The translations under genes were made by a program, and so were the position numbers. DNA of 64,000 nt, from positions 135,521,988-135,585,987 of the forward strand of contig NC_073693.1 of the NCBI RefSeq assembly GCF_029784155.1. Direction: 5' to 3'. Of this stretch, positions 1 to 10,369 are shown piece after piece. The stretch's first letter is position 1. The number at the start of each line of letters is the position of its first letter. The stretch is from Uranotaenia lowii (Eukaryota > Arthropoda > Insecta > Diptera > Culicidae). Below the pieces are notes generated by a model. The model did not search any database. It saw nothing but the letters and a program-made list of their open reading frames with translations, and had not been told where the DNA came from.

Positions 1-284
1 TCCACTCTAACGAACAAATAATGGTTTTGTGGCGCGGGGAGCCAAAAGATGGCACACATAGTTATGCAATTTTGGAACACAATTGAATTGCATTTAGGTA
101 CTTCTACTTTGGCATGTTGGACCTGTTCTGGTATGGTATTTATGTACGTACATTCATCGATTTTGTTTTGTTCAAGCTGTTTCCATTCAGCTGTCTGCTT
201 CATCACATGTTTACAAAACTGTAAACATCTGTTGTTGTGCAGCCATAATTCCATGTTTTCAGATATAGGATGGCCAATTTTTAC
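1..284 (-). CDS. Putative internal coding exon of an unidentified gene, cut by the left edge
   Basis: On the minus strand a pyrimidine-rich tract ending TTTCTTTCAACAG (300-285) makes a good 3' splice site. From the GTA codon at 284-282 one frame then stays open for 94 codons to the window edge. The product is polar and rich in Lys, Glu and Gln, with several Cys; it begins VKIGHPISENMELWLHNN and contains FCKHVMKQTAEWKQLEQNK. I do not recognise a family. Transcription would run leftward, so later exons lie outside the window and earlier exons should lie at higher coordinates, but I could not identify one. Open length, composition and acceptor all fit a real exon. In sequence this AT-rich, chance frames of this length do occur, and a degraded transposon frame is the main alternative. 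Confidence 0.35.
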
Positions 285-690
285 CTGTTGAAAGAAAAAA
301 TAAAAATTTATATTAAAAAAAATGGGAAAATACACCCATTGAAAATTGAAATTGAAAAATCTAAGTTTTATCGTTTCATTAGTTGAGGAATGAAACACTG
401 TTCAAACTTGATCAAATCCACCAATTCAGTTAAATCTATCATGAAAATAACAATTGAAACAATAATGAAATTTCTTTAAAAATCTTTATTCGTTGTTGAA
501 TTGCTTTTGTAAAGGAAAAAAAAATAAAGTTAAAAAGTAATGGTTTGCGGAAACCAAGTGTTTTCAAATAGGGTTTTTTTTTCTTTTTCTTAGATTTTTT
601 TAACTTCTGAACAAGATAAGTAGGTAATAAAAAATTGTTGCACCAGAAGTTTTATAAAAAAAATGAGCGTTTCACAATAGTATAACACTC
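285..690. other. AT-rich stretch without recognisable features
   Basis: No credible frame, terminal repeat or RNA-like structure was seen. If the edge exon is real, this is intron immediately upstream of it. Confidence 0.5.
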
Positions 691-749
691 ATGAGCAGAA
701 AAAACCTTCAATTCTGAATAACTTAGAAAGGCATGGTCTTTTGAATAAC

Positions 750-1345
750 TGAATAAATCTATATATGTGTCCATCACTAATCACTAATCACTAATCGTAC
801 TTCCACAGCCAGGACTTATGTCTGAGTCCCAAAGAATAATAAGAGTACGTTATTACTCTTCTTTTCTATGTTTATGCTTTCGATTATTTTAACATAAACA
901 TATTAAAATAATCAAAAACAAAAAATGGTTGGGCCTACCATGGAGCAGAGAACGTAGAGACATCTGGAACACAGGAACAGGAAGAAACGTAGACCACCAC
1001 GTGTACCATACGTTTCAAATGAGCAGTATCGTTGGAAGCATGCTAAGAATAATGCTCCTTGATGAAGAAACCATGCGCAACGTGAAGCAATTTCGTCAAT
1101 CACTAGGACCTTTCTTCAGCGGCTGGAAATGATTTATTTTGGTCACAGAAATCACAAAACTTACGAGTAGAAGCATTTGGAAGAATATGATGTGATAAAT
1201 GACACATTTTGCAATTTTGAGATTTAGTTTTGTTCATTATACTGTTTTGGATTCCAGTGAACAATCAATTATGGTCATCGACCAAGGATAAAGCGCCTTT
1301 ACTCGCTCTTGAAAAAAAAAAGAAAGGAACATTAGTAGAACACAG
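750..1345 (+). repeat. Diverged dispersed repeat, copy 1 of 2, with a short CACTAAT microsatellite
   Basis: Several ordered blocks recur about 0.85 kb downstream. Examples are 'aataaatctatatatgtgtc', a 'cacagccag...' block, 'ggaacacagg...gaagaaacgt', 'accatacgtttc', 'gctccttgatg', and 'agcgcctttactcgctcttg' near 1290. The block order is the same in both copies. The left part begins with repeats of CACTAAT (774-800). No open frame survives. The shared blocks and the short tandem run at one end suggest a retroposon-like repeat, but the family is not recognised. Confidence 0.5.
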
Positions 1346-1635
1346 AATCTTTCGAGGTCTTTGAGAACTCGAAAGGTAAAATCGCTCCATCAGCAAATGT
1401 ATACACACTTAGAGACTGTACAATTTTACCAATTGAACTTGAAAGCTGTGAATAAATCTATATATGTGTCTATTTCATTAATTAAAAATACTATTTTTTT
1501 TTAAATTGTGTTTTGAGAAGTAAAGAATAAGGATTCTAATGCAACTCAAATTTTGAAATTTGGTCCACCCTATCCCGAGATGATCGGCTTTGAATATTGA
1601 GTGCGATTTTTTTGAAAATGTTCTAACTTTAGGTT

Positions 1636-2190
1636 AAGTTTGCTTATGCTTATGCTTATGATACATACACAGCCAGATCTTGTCAGCACCCCGGTGAGTA
1701 GTAAAAGTACATTTACTACTCATCTTAACTTGGCCGGGCCCACTGTGCAATATTGGACGCAGAGACAACTGGAACACAGGGAGGAAGAAACGTGGACAAC
1801 AGTACCATACGTTTCCATCGCTATAACTAAGATTCTAACGTTGGGAGCACATATGCTAAACTTCATGTGCTCCTTGATGTTGGTCCGAGGTATTCGTCCT
1901 TCTTGGGATGGAAATGATGTTTTTCTGCACAGAAATCCAAAACCCTATGTATGAGTAATAAACTGACAATTGTTTTAATTTTTTTTAACAAGAACCATTA
2001 TGTAAAAATTTTTGATTTCAGTTTATTATTGACGTTAGTTATTGTTTTTTTTATTATTGACGTTAGTTATTGTATAAATTAAAATTTGAGGGTTCCGGAT
2101 TTAAATGCACTATCATTCCTGGTCTTTGACCTTGGATATAGCGCCTTTGCTCGCTCTTGAAAAGAAACATTAGAAGAACAAAAAAAAAAT
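1636..2190 (+). repeat. Diverged dispersed repeat, copy 2 of 2, with a GCTTAT microsatellite
   Basis: This is the partner of the repeat at 750-1345, with the same ordered blocks: 'acagccag', 'ggaacacagggaggaagaaa', 'accatacgtttcc', 'gctccttgatg', 'agcgcctttgctcgctcttg'. It starts with tandem GCTTAT (about 1642-1662) where copy 1 has tandem CACTAAT. The 104-codon frame inside (1640-1954) has no counterpart in copy 1 and is probably not a gene. Confidence 0.5.
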
Positions 2191-2664
2191 TAGTGTCAAC
2201 ACCGCCCCTCCCCCCTCCCTCACACCCTACCATAATTTATGGCACCGTAAATACGAAAAGCATGTAACAACAAAATGTGTTTTAAGATTGTGTCACAGAA
2301 GAAAAAATGTGCCCTCACCTTCCCACTGTGCTAGACACCATCTATGTCAATTGTTCAGAATGAGAAAAATAACCCCAGCCCAGGCCTTTCAATGGTAAAG
2401 GTCAAACTAAAATCTCTACAGAATTAAGATTCTAACTTTAGGTTAAGTTTAAGGTACAAAACTAAAACGTTATTTCTGGGCAAAATACCTCTGAAATAGC
2501 TATTGCAAATTATCTTTCAAATAAGATCAGAAGATTTGCAATATGTCCTAAGAAGGCTGAGATATGAACGATCCAAATTTGCATGTTTTTAAGCGGGCCA
2601 TAAGTTAGGGATCATCCTCTTAAACCATGTAAATTTTGTTTGGCCATACTCAGTCATCTTTTCA

Positions 2665-2760
2665 CTGTTGCCATGGACTGAATGAATTGGAGGAATATTG
2701 TTCATCAGGTTATGTCGAGAGACGGAACACCAAATAAATAAAATAAATAAATAAACTTAT
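2665..2760 (+). mobile_element. 3' tail of an RTE-like LINE or RTE-dependent SINE
   Basis: The block 'gttgccatggactgaatgaa' followed by 'caggttatgtcgagagacgg' ends in an AAATAAATAAATA run. The same layout, with 'gttgtcatggaccgagtgaa' and 'aggttatgtcgtgagc', is seen at 13705-13760 inside a better-preserved copy whose frame looks like an RTE-type carboxy terminus. A short tandem tail in place of plain poly-A fits RTE-mobilised sequences. Only the last ~100 bases remain, so this is a 5'-truncated copy. Confidence 0.55.
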
Positions 2761-3036
2761 CACTGATGAACTGATATAACTCCCTGAGCCAATAATTGAA
2801 AAAATTATCTTTCAAAGCCCAGGGTGACATCTATCTTATCATTCCCGAACCATAAGCTCCTGTGTGAGCATGTTTTAGTCAACTAGTGCCATCAACTAGC
2901 AGCCATCAGGTATAATCACACGCTATTGGGATGATGGTTGATGGAAAGGGAGTCCAGTGTTAAATTAGTTAATCAGTCACCAAGCAATTGGCTATTTTTC
3001 GGTCTTTGGATTCAATAAAACAACTTAGCTATTTAT

Positions 3037-3178
3037 ATGCCCGACGTTTCGACCATTTTTTGGTGGACTTTCTCAAGGGAATTATCTGTCCTTTGTTCTT
3101 GTCAATTTCGTTTTTGTCCAACGAACAATGGACAAATAATTCCCTTGAGAAAAGCAACCAAAAATGGTCGAAATTACT
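3037..3178. repeat. Imperfect hairpin with ~55-base arms
   Basis: The segment from about 3040 to 3100 is repeated in inverted orientation at about 3121-3176. Both arms contain 'tcaagggaattat' or its complement next to a 'cgaccattttt' or 'aaaaatggtcg' block, with a loop of roughly 15-25 bases. Frames crossing it are by-products of the palindrome. It could be a short foldback element or the end of a larger one; no flanking duplication was found. Confidence 0.6.
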
Positions 3179-3579
3179 ACATAACAACAATCATTGTCGA
3201 AACAATACATTTTTTGTTAATAATTTTTAATGCGAATTGCAATTCCTACCAAATAAGTAAACGATCTTAAAAATGATTACTTAAAGTCGGTATAAATCGG
3301 ATGGATGTGATAATAAGTCCGCCATGTTTGAAAATTTGTTTTCCCGTGCGGGATTAAAGTGAGAAAAAACCTTGTTGTTCTCTCTGCGATAAGCAGTGCA
3401 ACCAGATTGCTTGGTTCATTTGGAAAAAATGTAAAATGAGAGAATAGGTGTTGAATATTATTCAATTTGTATAATTCTTATCGTTTAAGCCAAAAAGCTT
3501 TGGTAGATAAATGCTTTTTTTTAGTTTTATGCGATGATTCTACAACATGAGACGATTAACAAAGTTTGTTGAAAAATAT

Positions 3580-5040
3580 GCCTTCAAAAATATTTGCAGG
3601 ATAAGGGGGGAGGGGTTCTTCCATACAATTTAATGCATTTTTCGATAACTAATCCTGCAAATGAATCCAAATTTCACTTAGGAAGGTATAAAGGATATCC
3701 ACGATGAAATTGTTACACTAAGAAATTGCTCTAGCTTTTTAACCGTTGAAATTACTGTGCGATTATTAAGCAGCACTTTCTTAAACGACCTAAGTCGAGG
3801 AACTGAAGAAAGTATGGGTTTACATCCAAAAAACGGTTTATTCAGAGGTTGTGCAGAATCTTATGGCCGGGGTTTAGGCCAAGGTGCGGACATTTGCGTA
3901 TGGACTGTAAATAAAATACGAGTAAAATGGTAAAATGAAGTTTAATAGTTATTTTTCAATCCCTGAAAATTAGATGGCAATCGAATGAAAACTAGAAATT
4001 TGTGTATCAATTTTGTGTGTGGCAGTTTCATCGAGGACACCCATTAAGGCTAAGAGTTTCAATGATGATGGAGACCCATCTGTCCTTCGCACTGCACTGG
4101 TGGGATAAGAAGGGGCAGGGGGTTTTCCATATAGTTTTATAAATTACCCGAGAACTTATAGAACAAAAAAAAAACAAATTTATCATGGAAGTATATTCGA
4201 GTGGGAGAAATGTTTATGTTTATGTTTCAAGACCCCTCACCATCTCCAAGGGAAAGAGGGAAACATGAGGAAGGTTTTCATACAATATATTTGGATCATT
4301 CGAGAACTTATTATTCAAATTTAATAGCAGAGAGTATTGGAGTACAATTTGTTTGTATGATTGTTCAAAGCTTCTTTCTCCTTTTACTGATTCGATAGAA
4401 AGTTTTTTTTTCGATTAAAGTCATTTTAACATATTTCTGTCATTCGCGTCTTATTTCAACTGTGATATATCACAAGCCATTCGATAGGAAAGGGGAAGGG
4501 AAGCTCCCATACAATTTTTATAATAACTCTAGTGCTAATCTTGTAGATGGTAACTAATTGGGTAGAGTATTTAAATACAAGAAATATTTCTAAGATGACT
4601 TTATTCCCCTCACGGGATAGGAACGAGTAGAGAAGTGACATACGTATGTTTTAATCAATTCAAGAGCTCATCAAATAAATTAATCCAAATTTTAAAGGAG
4701 AGAGTATAAGAGTACGAAAAATGATTCTATGGTTATTAAAGAAAAACCCCTTCCAGTGGGGGATAAAAGAGGAAAAAAAGAGTTCAATACAATTTTTTGT
4801 ATTACCTGTGAACCTATCCAATAAGTAGGACCAAATTTGAAAGAAAAAAACTCGAGTACGAAAAATGTTCCTATTTTTTTAGTGGAGAGATTCCATACAG
4901 TACAGAACCAGGAATGGGGGAGCTTTTATCGCATAGGTTTTAAAACTTTTCAAGCAATAGAAACCAAATTTTATTTGAAAGGTTTTTTTTTAAATTCCAA
5001 ACCCCTCCTTCTTTCAGAGGAGAATCGAGAAGAAGGAAAG
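3580..5040 (+). repeat. Degenerate tandem-like repeat array, monomers ~110-230 bp
   Basis: A loosely conserved phrase recurs: a G-rich run, 'ttccatacaattt', 'taattactcgagaactta', 'caaatttga.ggagagagta', 'gagtacgaaaaatg.tcta'. Anchors ('catacaat' or close variants) fall near 3621, 4127, 4278, 4507, 4638, 4785 and 4894. Spacing is irregular and monomers are strongly diverged, so this is an old, non-homogenised array. A SINE fragment (4397-4487) is embedded. The 61-96 codon frames here are not conserved between monomers. Confidence 0.5.
4397..4487 (-). mobile_element. Internally deleted tRNA-derived SINE fragment
   Basis: Read on plus, a T-run is followed by 'tcgattaaagtcattttaac', a 'tgtcattcgcgtcttat' block and 'tatatcacaagcc'. 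The same blocks in the same order make up the full SINE at 20681-20871 (minus). The middle of that SINE, including the promoter B-box and most of the tRNA-like part, is missing here. So this is a deletion derivative of the same family. Confidence 0.7.
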
Positions 5041-5042
5041 TA

Positions 5043-7575
5043 CAGTTGCGTTCAAAAAATAATGAAATCGCGTGAAGCTGGGCACCCACTTCCAAGTTTG
5101 ACATGCTACCATTTCTCTCTCGGTTGATATTTTTTCATTAAACTTTCACACAATATAGTTTAACTATCCAACTAACGCTCTACAAAATTTGAAGTCTTTA
5201 CAATGACCGGAAACTAAGATACAGCTATTCCCGTAAAAAAGGGAAATTTGGAATTGCTTCACTTAATTTGCTGAATCTTTGGCAATTTTCATTGAAAAAT
5301 CTTGAAATTTTGTGCAAAGATGTAAAAATGTTTGATCTAGTACCTGGTCAAGTTTTATCAAAATCGATGAAAGTGATCAAAAATGGTGTCTCGTAAAAAA
5401 TGAAGTTCCTCATTGCCCAGCAGACGATTTCATTCTTTTTTGGACGGATGTTTGTATGGAAAACATCGTATTCCATGTATTCTTGGTTTTTTCTTACACA
5501 AAATCAAAATTTATCACTAAGAATGTTGAAAATTGATAAGAAGTTTATTCTTGCTTTGTTTAGGAAAAGAAAATGTTTTAACAGAGTTCAAAGTAAGGAG
5601 AACAGAGTTTCAGAAATGACCTGCTAAATATACTGATAAACAAAATTTGATACACAATTAAAGCGAGTATTATATTCGCTCTTGTGTTTCAATACCAGCT
5701 CTGTTAGAACAATTTCTATTTCTAAACAAAGCAGGAATGAAGTTCTTATCAATTAACAAGATTTTTTGTGATAAATTTTGATTTTGTGAAAGAAAAAAAC
5801 ATGAAAACATTGATTACGATGTTTTCCATACAAACATCCGTCCAAAAAAGAATGAAATCGTCTGTTGAGCGATAATGAACCTCATTTTCTACCCGGCACC
5901 ATTTTGGATCACGTTCATCGATTTTGACGAAACTTAGCCATGTACTAGATCAAGGCCGTGCGAACGGGGGGGGTTTTAGGGGTTTAACCCCCCCCATGAA
6001 GATTTTTTCAAAGTAAAATTTTCACCGCAGTAACGGAAAATTACTTGATCTTAAAATGTATTTGAAAATAATTGTTTTCAAACAAGTCAGAAATTTTTCT
6101 CGCCTCCGGCGGAATTTTGCCTTCAATCACCCTTGGCTTGAAACATTCCGATATCCGCCACCATTTGACGTTCGCGAATTGAAACTTACTTTTATTGTGC
6201 AATTCAATTTCAACCTTTTGTATTGGAACTCAAAACTTGACATACAAAAATCCTATCTCGTCTCCAGAATTTCGTGTTTTTTGTTCTTCTAAATGCTCAA
6301 CCAAATAGGTTTGAATGATTTACACAAGGCCACAAAATTTCTTAATTTTCAAATTAATCAAATAAGTTTGAAAAATTATTCGAAGTAGCTACTTTAAAAC
6401 TAAATTTTAATGAGCAATGTTAACTGACTTTGTATTTGCTTTGTGCTTTGAATAATTTCAACAAAACTTGGAACTCCTTATTTTTATTATTTTTTAATCA
6501 GTTTTTATTGATCATTCACGAAGTTACCCATTTCTTAAAATTTCCTTGTCATTATAATTAAACGTGAGGTTATAATTTTTAACTTTGATAACTGGAGGAT
6601 TTTTTTTATAAAAGGTTTTATCTCTGACTTTTATAACTGGCACTTTTGAAATAATCAAATTAAATTAAACCATCAACCATTGAATAATTTATCAAAAGTT
6701 CAAAATGGATTTTTTTTTCCAGTTATCGAAAATTCACATTTCAAATCACGATTACATTAAATTAAACATTTGTTCAAATTCAAAATACTACAGCGGAATT
6801 TTTCAATCAACCCTTAAGTTGAAAATTAAGAAAGAATTTCAAATTAAAATGAACAAAATTTAACAATTATTAGGTATCATTCTCCTTACAACTAATCATG
6901 GTAAGTTTTGTACCTTGTTGGACACTTATCTATTTTAAAAATCACATTTGTTTCAAAAATTGTGTTTTGGAAACGTTTATTTTAAATTTGCTTAGAAATA
7001 TTTTTGAAACAAATTTCTTGTTCAGAATAAAGATTATCATTTTGAAAAAAAATATTTATGACTTATCGAAAATTTTAATCTTTCAGTGTGATGTTTTGAA
7101 AATTTAGTTTTTTTTTATCAGTCATTTTTTTGTTTAAATTATGTGGTAATCATGATGAGTGAAAAACGGTGTCCCTTTCTTTATTGTTGTTGTTTTTTTT
7201 TGGTAATGTTATAATTTTTAGCTACATTCGAATTTCGAAAACCCCCCCCATGGACGGGTCCTTCGCACGGGCCTGTACTAGATCAAACATTTTTACATCT
7301 TTGCACAAAATTTCAAGATTTTTCAATGAAAATTGTCAATGATGCAGCAAATTTAGTGAAGCAATTCCAAATTTCCCTTTTTTACGGGAATAGCTGTATC
7401 TTTGTTTCCGGTCATTGTAAAGACTTCAAACTTTGTAGAGCGTTTGTTGGATAGTTGAACCAGATTGTATGAACATTTCATGAAAAAATATCAACCGAGA
7501 GAGAAAAAGCAGCTTGCCAAAGTTGGAAGTGGGTGCGCTGCTTCACGCGATTTCATTCTTTTTTGAACACAACTG
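5043..7575. mobile_element. Tc1/mariner-like foldback element, ~550-bp arms, interrupted by a nested element
   Basis: The ends are exact inverted copies starting CAGTTG(C/T)GTTCAAAAAA, flanked by TA at 5041-5042 and 7576-7577. The left arm (5043-about 5587) is complementary to the right arm, which runs from about 5698 to 5957 and resumes at 7275-7575 after a nested insertion. The unpaired loop is about 110 bases. TA duplication and a CAGTTG-type end fit the Tc1/mariner superfamily. There is no transposase frame, so it is non-autonomous. Frames such as 5400-5627 come from the palindrome. Arm identity is high but clearly below 100 percent, so the element is not very recent. Confidence 0.85.
5953..7274. 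mobile_element. Nested non-autonomous DNA element (C-run ends) with an 11-13 bp duplication
   Basis: This sits inside the right arm of the foldback at 5043-7575. The arm sequence 'tgtactagatcaa' is found on both sides (about 5941-5953 and 7274-7286), although the other arm has it once, which proves insertion and target duplication. Ends are inverted: AGGCCGTGCGAACGGGGG on the left; on the right, read inward, AGGCCCGTGCGAAGGACC, followed by a C/G run. A duplication of 11-13 bases is longer than the 8 of hAT and nearer the 8-11 of Mutator-like elements, so I leave the superfamily open. The interior is very AT-rich, with no transposase-like frame. Confidence 0.75.
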
Positions 7576-8369
7576 TATGTAGGGGAATTGGGAATAAAAT
7601 GCGCAGATCCGACAAGATGCGCCACAATCATTATTTCATAAACAACATTTTTCAACATATCTGAAAATGCCAGTCTGTTCCATTTACACTTAACATTTAC
7701 GGAACTTCTGAATTTTCTATATTAATTAAATTTGGCGAAAAAAGGAAACAAAAATTTTTAGGTGTATTTCTTGCTATTTTTCTATTTTTCTCGTAAGCAA
7801 ATACGGCATCTAAAAGCAAAAACAAATCACCTGCCATCTGTTCTATTGATGAACATTGGTCTAAATCTTCATCATACAACAAAAAATTCATAATTAAATT
7901 ATTATTTCTGTTATTTGAACGATTTCTAATAAGCATGTCGAGGCAGGGTGAAGCGCGCCATGTCCGTTTATCTATAAACATGTTTTATATTTATTCAAAT
8001 TTTTGTGCAGTTTTCATCACATCAATTTTAAAGAAATTTCTACGTTGAAATGGAAAACATAACTTGAATATAAAAAAAATATTTGAAATTCCTGAATTTC
8101 CTACAGATTTCATTAACTATTCACAAGAATGTCAGTATATCTGACGACAGCAATACATTTATAAATCTGTGAAGTAAAATACAAGTGTTTTACCCGTCAA
8201 ACTCTTTCGGGGGCGCTTAAATCAATAAACACGTAATAAACGTTTAAAGGCGCGTTTGGGTACACACACATGCGCAATTTGGCCCAAAAGAAATGGAAGT
8301 TATACTTTAGATAGCTTTTTGAAATTTAACGATTAAGACGTATATTATTGGTTGGAGTATTTCTGTGTA

Positions 8370-9466
8370 TAAAGGGTGATACGGTCAAAATTTGATCAAG
8401 GGAAAACGCGTGTAAATCGGTGAAAACGTTAAATTTCTTTTTCAAGTTTAATTAGTATAAAATTCAGGAAAAATATTCAGTTAGGCTTCCGCTTTTCCAA
8501 ATCCGAATTGCCGGGCCTTACGCTTAACCCCTGCCATAAGATTTTCTACAGCCACCTTGTCCACCTTCTTCGCCGTAGAAAGCCAGTTTGCCTTGAACTG
8601 CTGCTCGTCCTTAGCAGTTTTTTTGGTCTTCTTTAGGTTCCGTTTGACAATAGCCCAGCATTTCTCAATTGGGCGGAGCTCTGGCGTGTTGGGAGGGTCC
8701 TTGTTCTTGGGAACCACCTGCACGTTGTTGGCGGCGTACCACTCCATGGCCTTTTTACCGTAATAGCAAGATGCCAAATCCGGCCAAAACAGTACGGAAC
8801 AGCCGTGTTTCTTCAGGAAAGGCAGCAGACGTTTATTCAAACACTCTTTCACGTAAATTTCTTGGTTGACAGTCCCGGAAGCTATGAAAATGCTGCTTTC
8901 CAAGCCACAGGTACAGATGGCTTGCCAAACCAGATATTTCTTCGCGAACTTTGACAGTTTCATGTGCTTGAAAATATCTGCTACCTTTCCCCTTCCTTTT
9001 GCCGTATAAAACTTCTGTCTAGGAAGCTGCTTGTAGTCGGCTTTGACGTAGGTTTCGTCGTCCATTATCACGCAGTCGTCATAGTCGTGTACAGCCTCCG
9101 GGATCGCGCTTTGGCCGTCGTATTTTGTTTATCATCGCGATTTAGAGTCACTTCTTTCTTGTAAGTCGATAGTCCGGCTCGTTTTTTGGCTCGATGCACG
9201 GTTGTAGACGATACACCCAGCTTATTTGCGGCATCTCGGAGAGAGAGGTTAGGGTTTCGCTTTGCGTGCGAGTAGCTCTTGTGATAAGCTGCTCTTCTTC
9301 CTTGGATGGCATTTTGACAACTGGAAGAGTGAATTACAAAATCAAAAATGGAGCAACATTCTACACACACTCCTTCAAAATGAGGGGTGTTCAGGTTTTT
9401 TAAATGCAAAATTGAAAGAAATACGTCAAGTTGATATTGACCAAATTTTGACCGTATCTCCCTTTA
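8370..9466 (-). mobile_element. ITmDD37E (Tc1/mariner) transposon, internally deleted
   Basis: Terminal inverted repeats TAAAGGG(T/A)GATACGGTC followed by AAAATTTG lie at 8370 and 9466, flanked by TA (8368-8369 and 9467-9468; one or two bases of uncertainty). Between them is a minus-strand transposase relic with the D,D(37)E signature. At ~1.1 kb it lacks the amino-terminal third of a normal transposase, so it is a deletion derivative. It inserted into the TA-flanked element at 7582-9583. Confidence 0.9.
8481..9409 (-). pseudogene. ITmDD37E transposase, amino-terminally truncated and frameshifted
   Basis: A transposase of this type binds the terminal repeats and cuts and joins DNA through a DDE catalytic triad. 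Two adjoining minus-strand frames carry it. The first (to ~9068) has a helix-turn-helix-like stretch, NLSLRDAANKLGVSSTTVHR, then KKRAGLSTYKKEVTLNRDDKQ. The second (9071-8481) has MDDETYVK (first Asp), FWPDLASCYY (second Asp), and PELRPIEKCW with Glu after exactly 37 residues, then a Lys-rich tail GVKRKARQFGFG. A frameshift near 9085 separates RRLYT from the MDDETY block. The usual amino-terminal ~120 residues, including the first DNA-binding part, are missing. The catalytic residues are intact, but no functional protein can be made. Confidence 0.9.
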
Positions 9467-9589
9467 TATTTCTGGTGAAGAACAGTCCTTTTCAAAACTT
9501 TTGTCGAATTTAATGGATTGCATTCTTCATTTACGAGTTATAATAGATTCTTCTTAACGTGAGTGTATTACCCCCAGTTCCCCAATAGC

Positions 9590-10365
9590 TCGAAAACTTA
9601 TAAAAAAAATGGAGCCATAGGTGAAATGTGAGAAAGCTCTCATTGCAAAGATATCGAAAATTTATTTAAAATGAAGTTATTTTTACACAATTTATTGATT
9701 TCTGGAAGGTGTAGCAAAGCACACCGGATGAGCTAGTGGAAAATAAAAATGACTTTGCGGTTGACAGACGCGTGGAATGGGTCCATTACGCTTTTTTCCA
9801 GAAATTCTTGGGAAATCAACTGCCAGATTTCTCGATTCTCCCCTTTTCCAAAGTTTGAATATATACATTTTTTACATCATTATTCTTAAATTTGACCTAC
9901 TCAATTTTTTATTATTATATAAGCCTGATAATTTCCCGATAATTTACTGATAACAAGTAAGACGAGTATAATTTTGTGACAGTATCTTTTTATGTTTCTA
10001 GGCGAAATAAAGGCTGACTGTAGTGAAGAGGACATGAGATTGCTTCGCCCCCTCTGCATAATCAGTCAGTGAGCCTAGTAAAAGTTTGCACGATCAGTTG
10101 TGGGCTTTCTTTACAAATTGCCCTCCGCTAATATCTTTCACCACGTTTACCTTCTTCTACGAAGCGAACTGTATTCATCCATCCAGCTAAATATTTCACA
10201 GTCTTAAAAATTATAACCTTTGAATTCATCTCGCCGCAATGTCATTAAATTACTATAATCAAACCCTAATTAGTATCATTTTTCAATGTATCATAAGGTT
10301 TTTTTTTAATTTTTAATAAGTTTTTTCCCCAAATTCTGACTGTTTGAAAAAAAGCAATATTTTTT
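9590..10365. other. AT-rich spacer without supported features
   Basis: A short block 'gtgtagcaaagcacaccgg' near 9712 recurs in inverted form near 50626, pointing to one more dispersed repeat. Otherwise no gene, RNA or bounded element was recognised. Confidence 0.4.
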
Positions 10366-10369
10366 GGAT

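Larger units (their letters stand above)
7582..9583. mobile_element. TA-flanked element F (word ATGCGC), split by an ITmDD37E transposon
   Basis: The left end GGGGAATTGGGAATAAAATG follows TA at 7580-7581. The right end read inward is GGGGAACTGGGGGTAATAC. The left subterminal region contains ATGCGCAG and then ATGCGCCAC, and the word recurs inside near 8272 as ACACACATGCGCAA after 'gggta'. Removing the nested transposon (8370-9466) leaves about 0.9 kb, the size of the other TA-flanked elements in this window. The right flank is AA rather than TA, so one duplicated base has probably mutated, or the right boundary is off by a few bases. Confidence 0.55.

Noticed and set aside
3037..3178. Penelope-like element end, suggested by 'gacgtttcgacc' and 'cttgagaaa' words
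   Set aside because: Such words occur in several repeat types, and no reverse transcriptase or GIY-YIG part is nearby. Recorded only as a hairpin.
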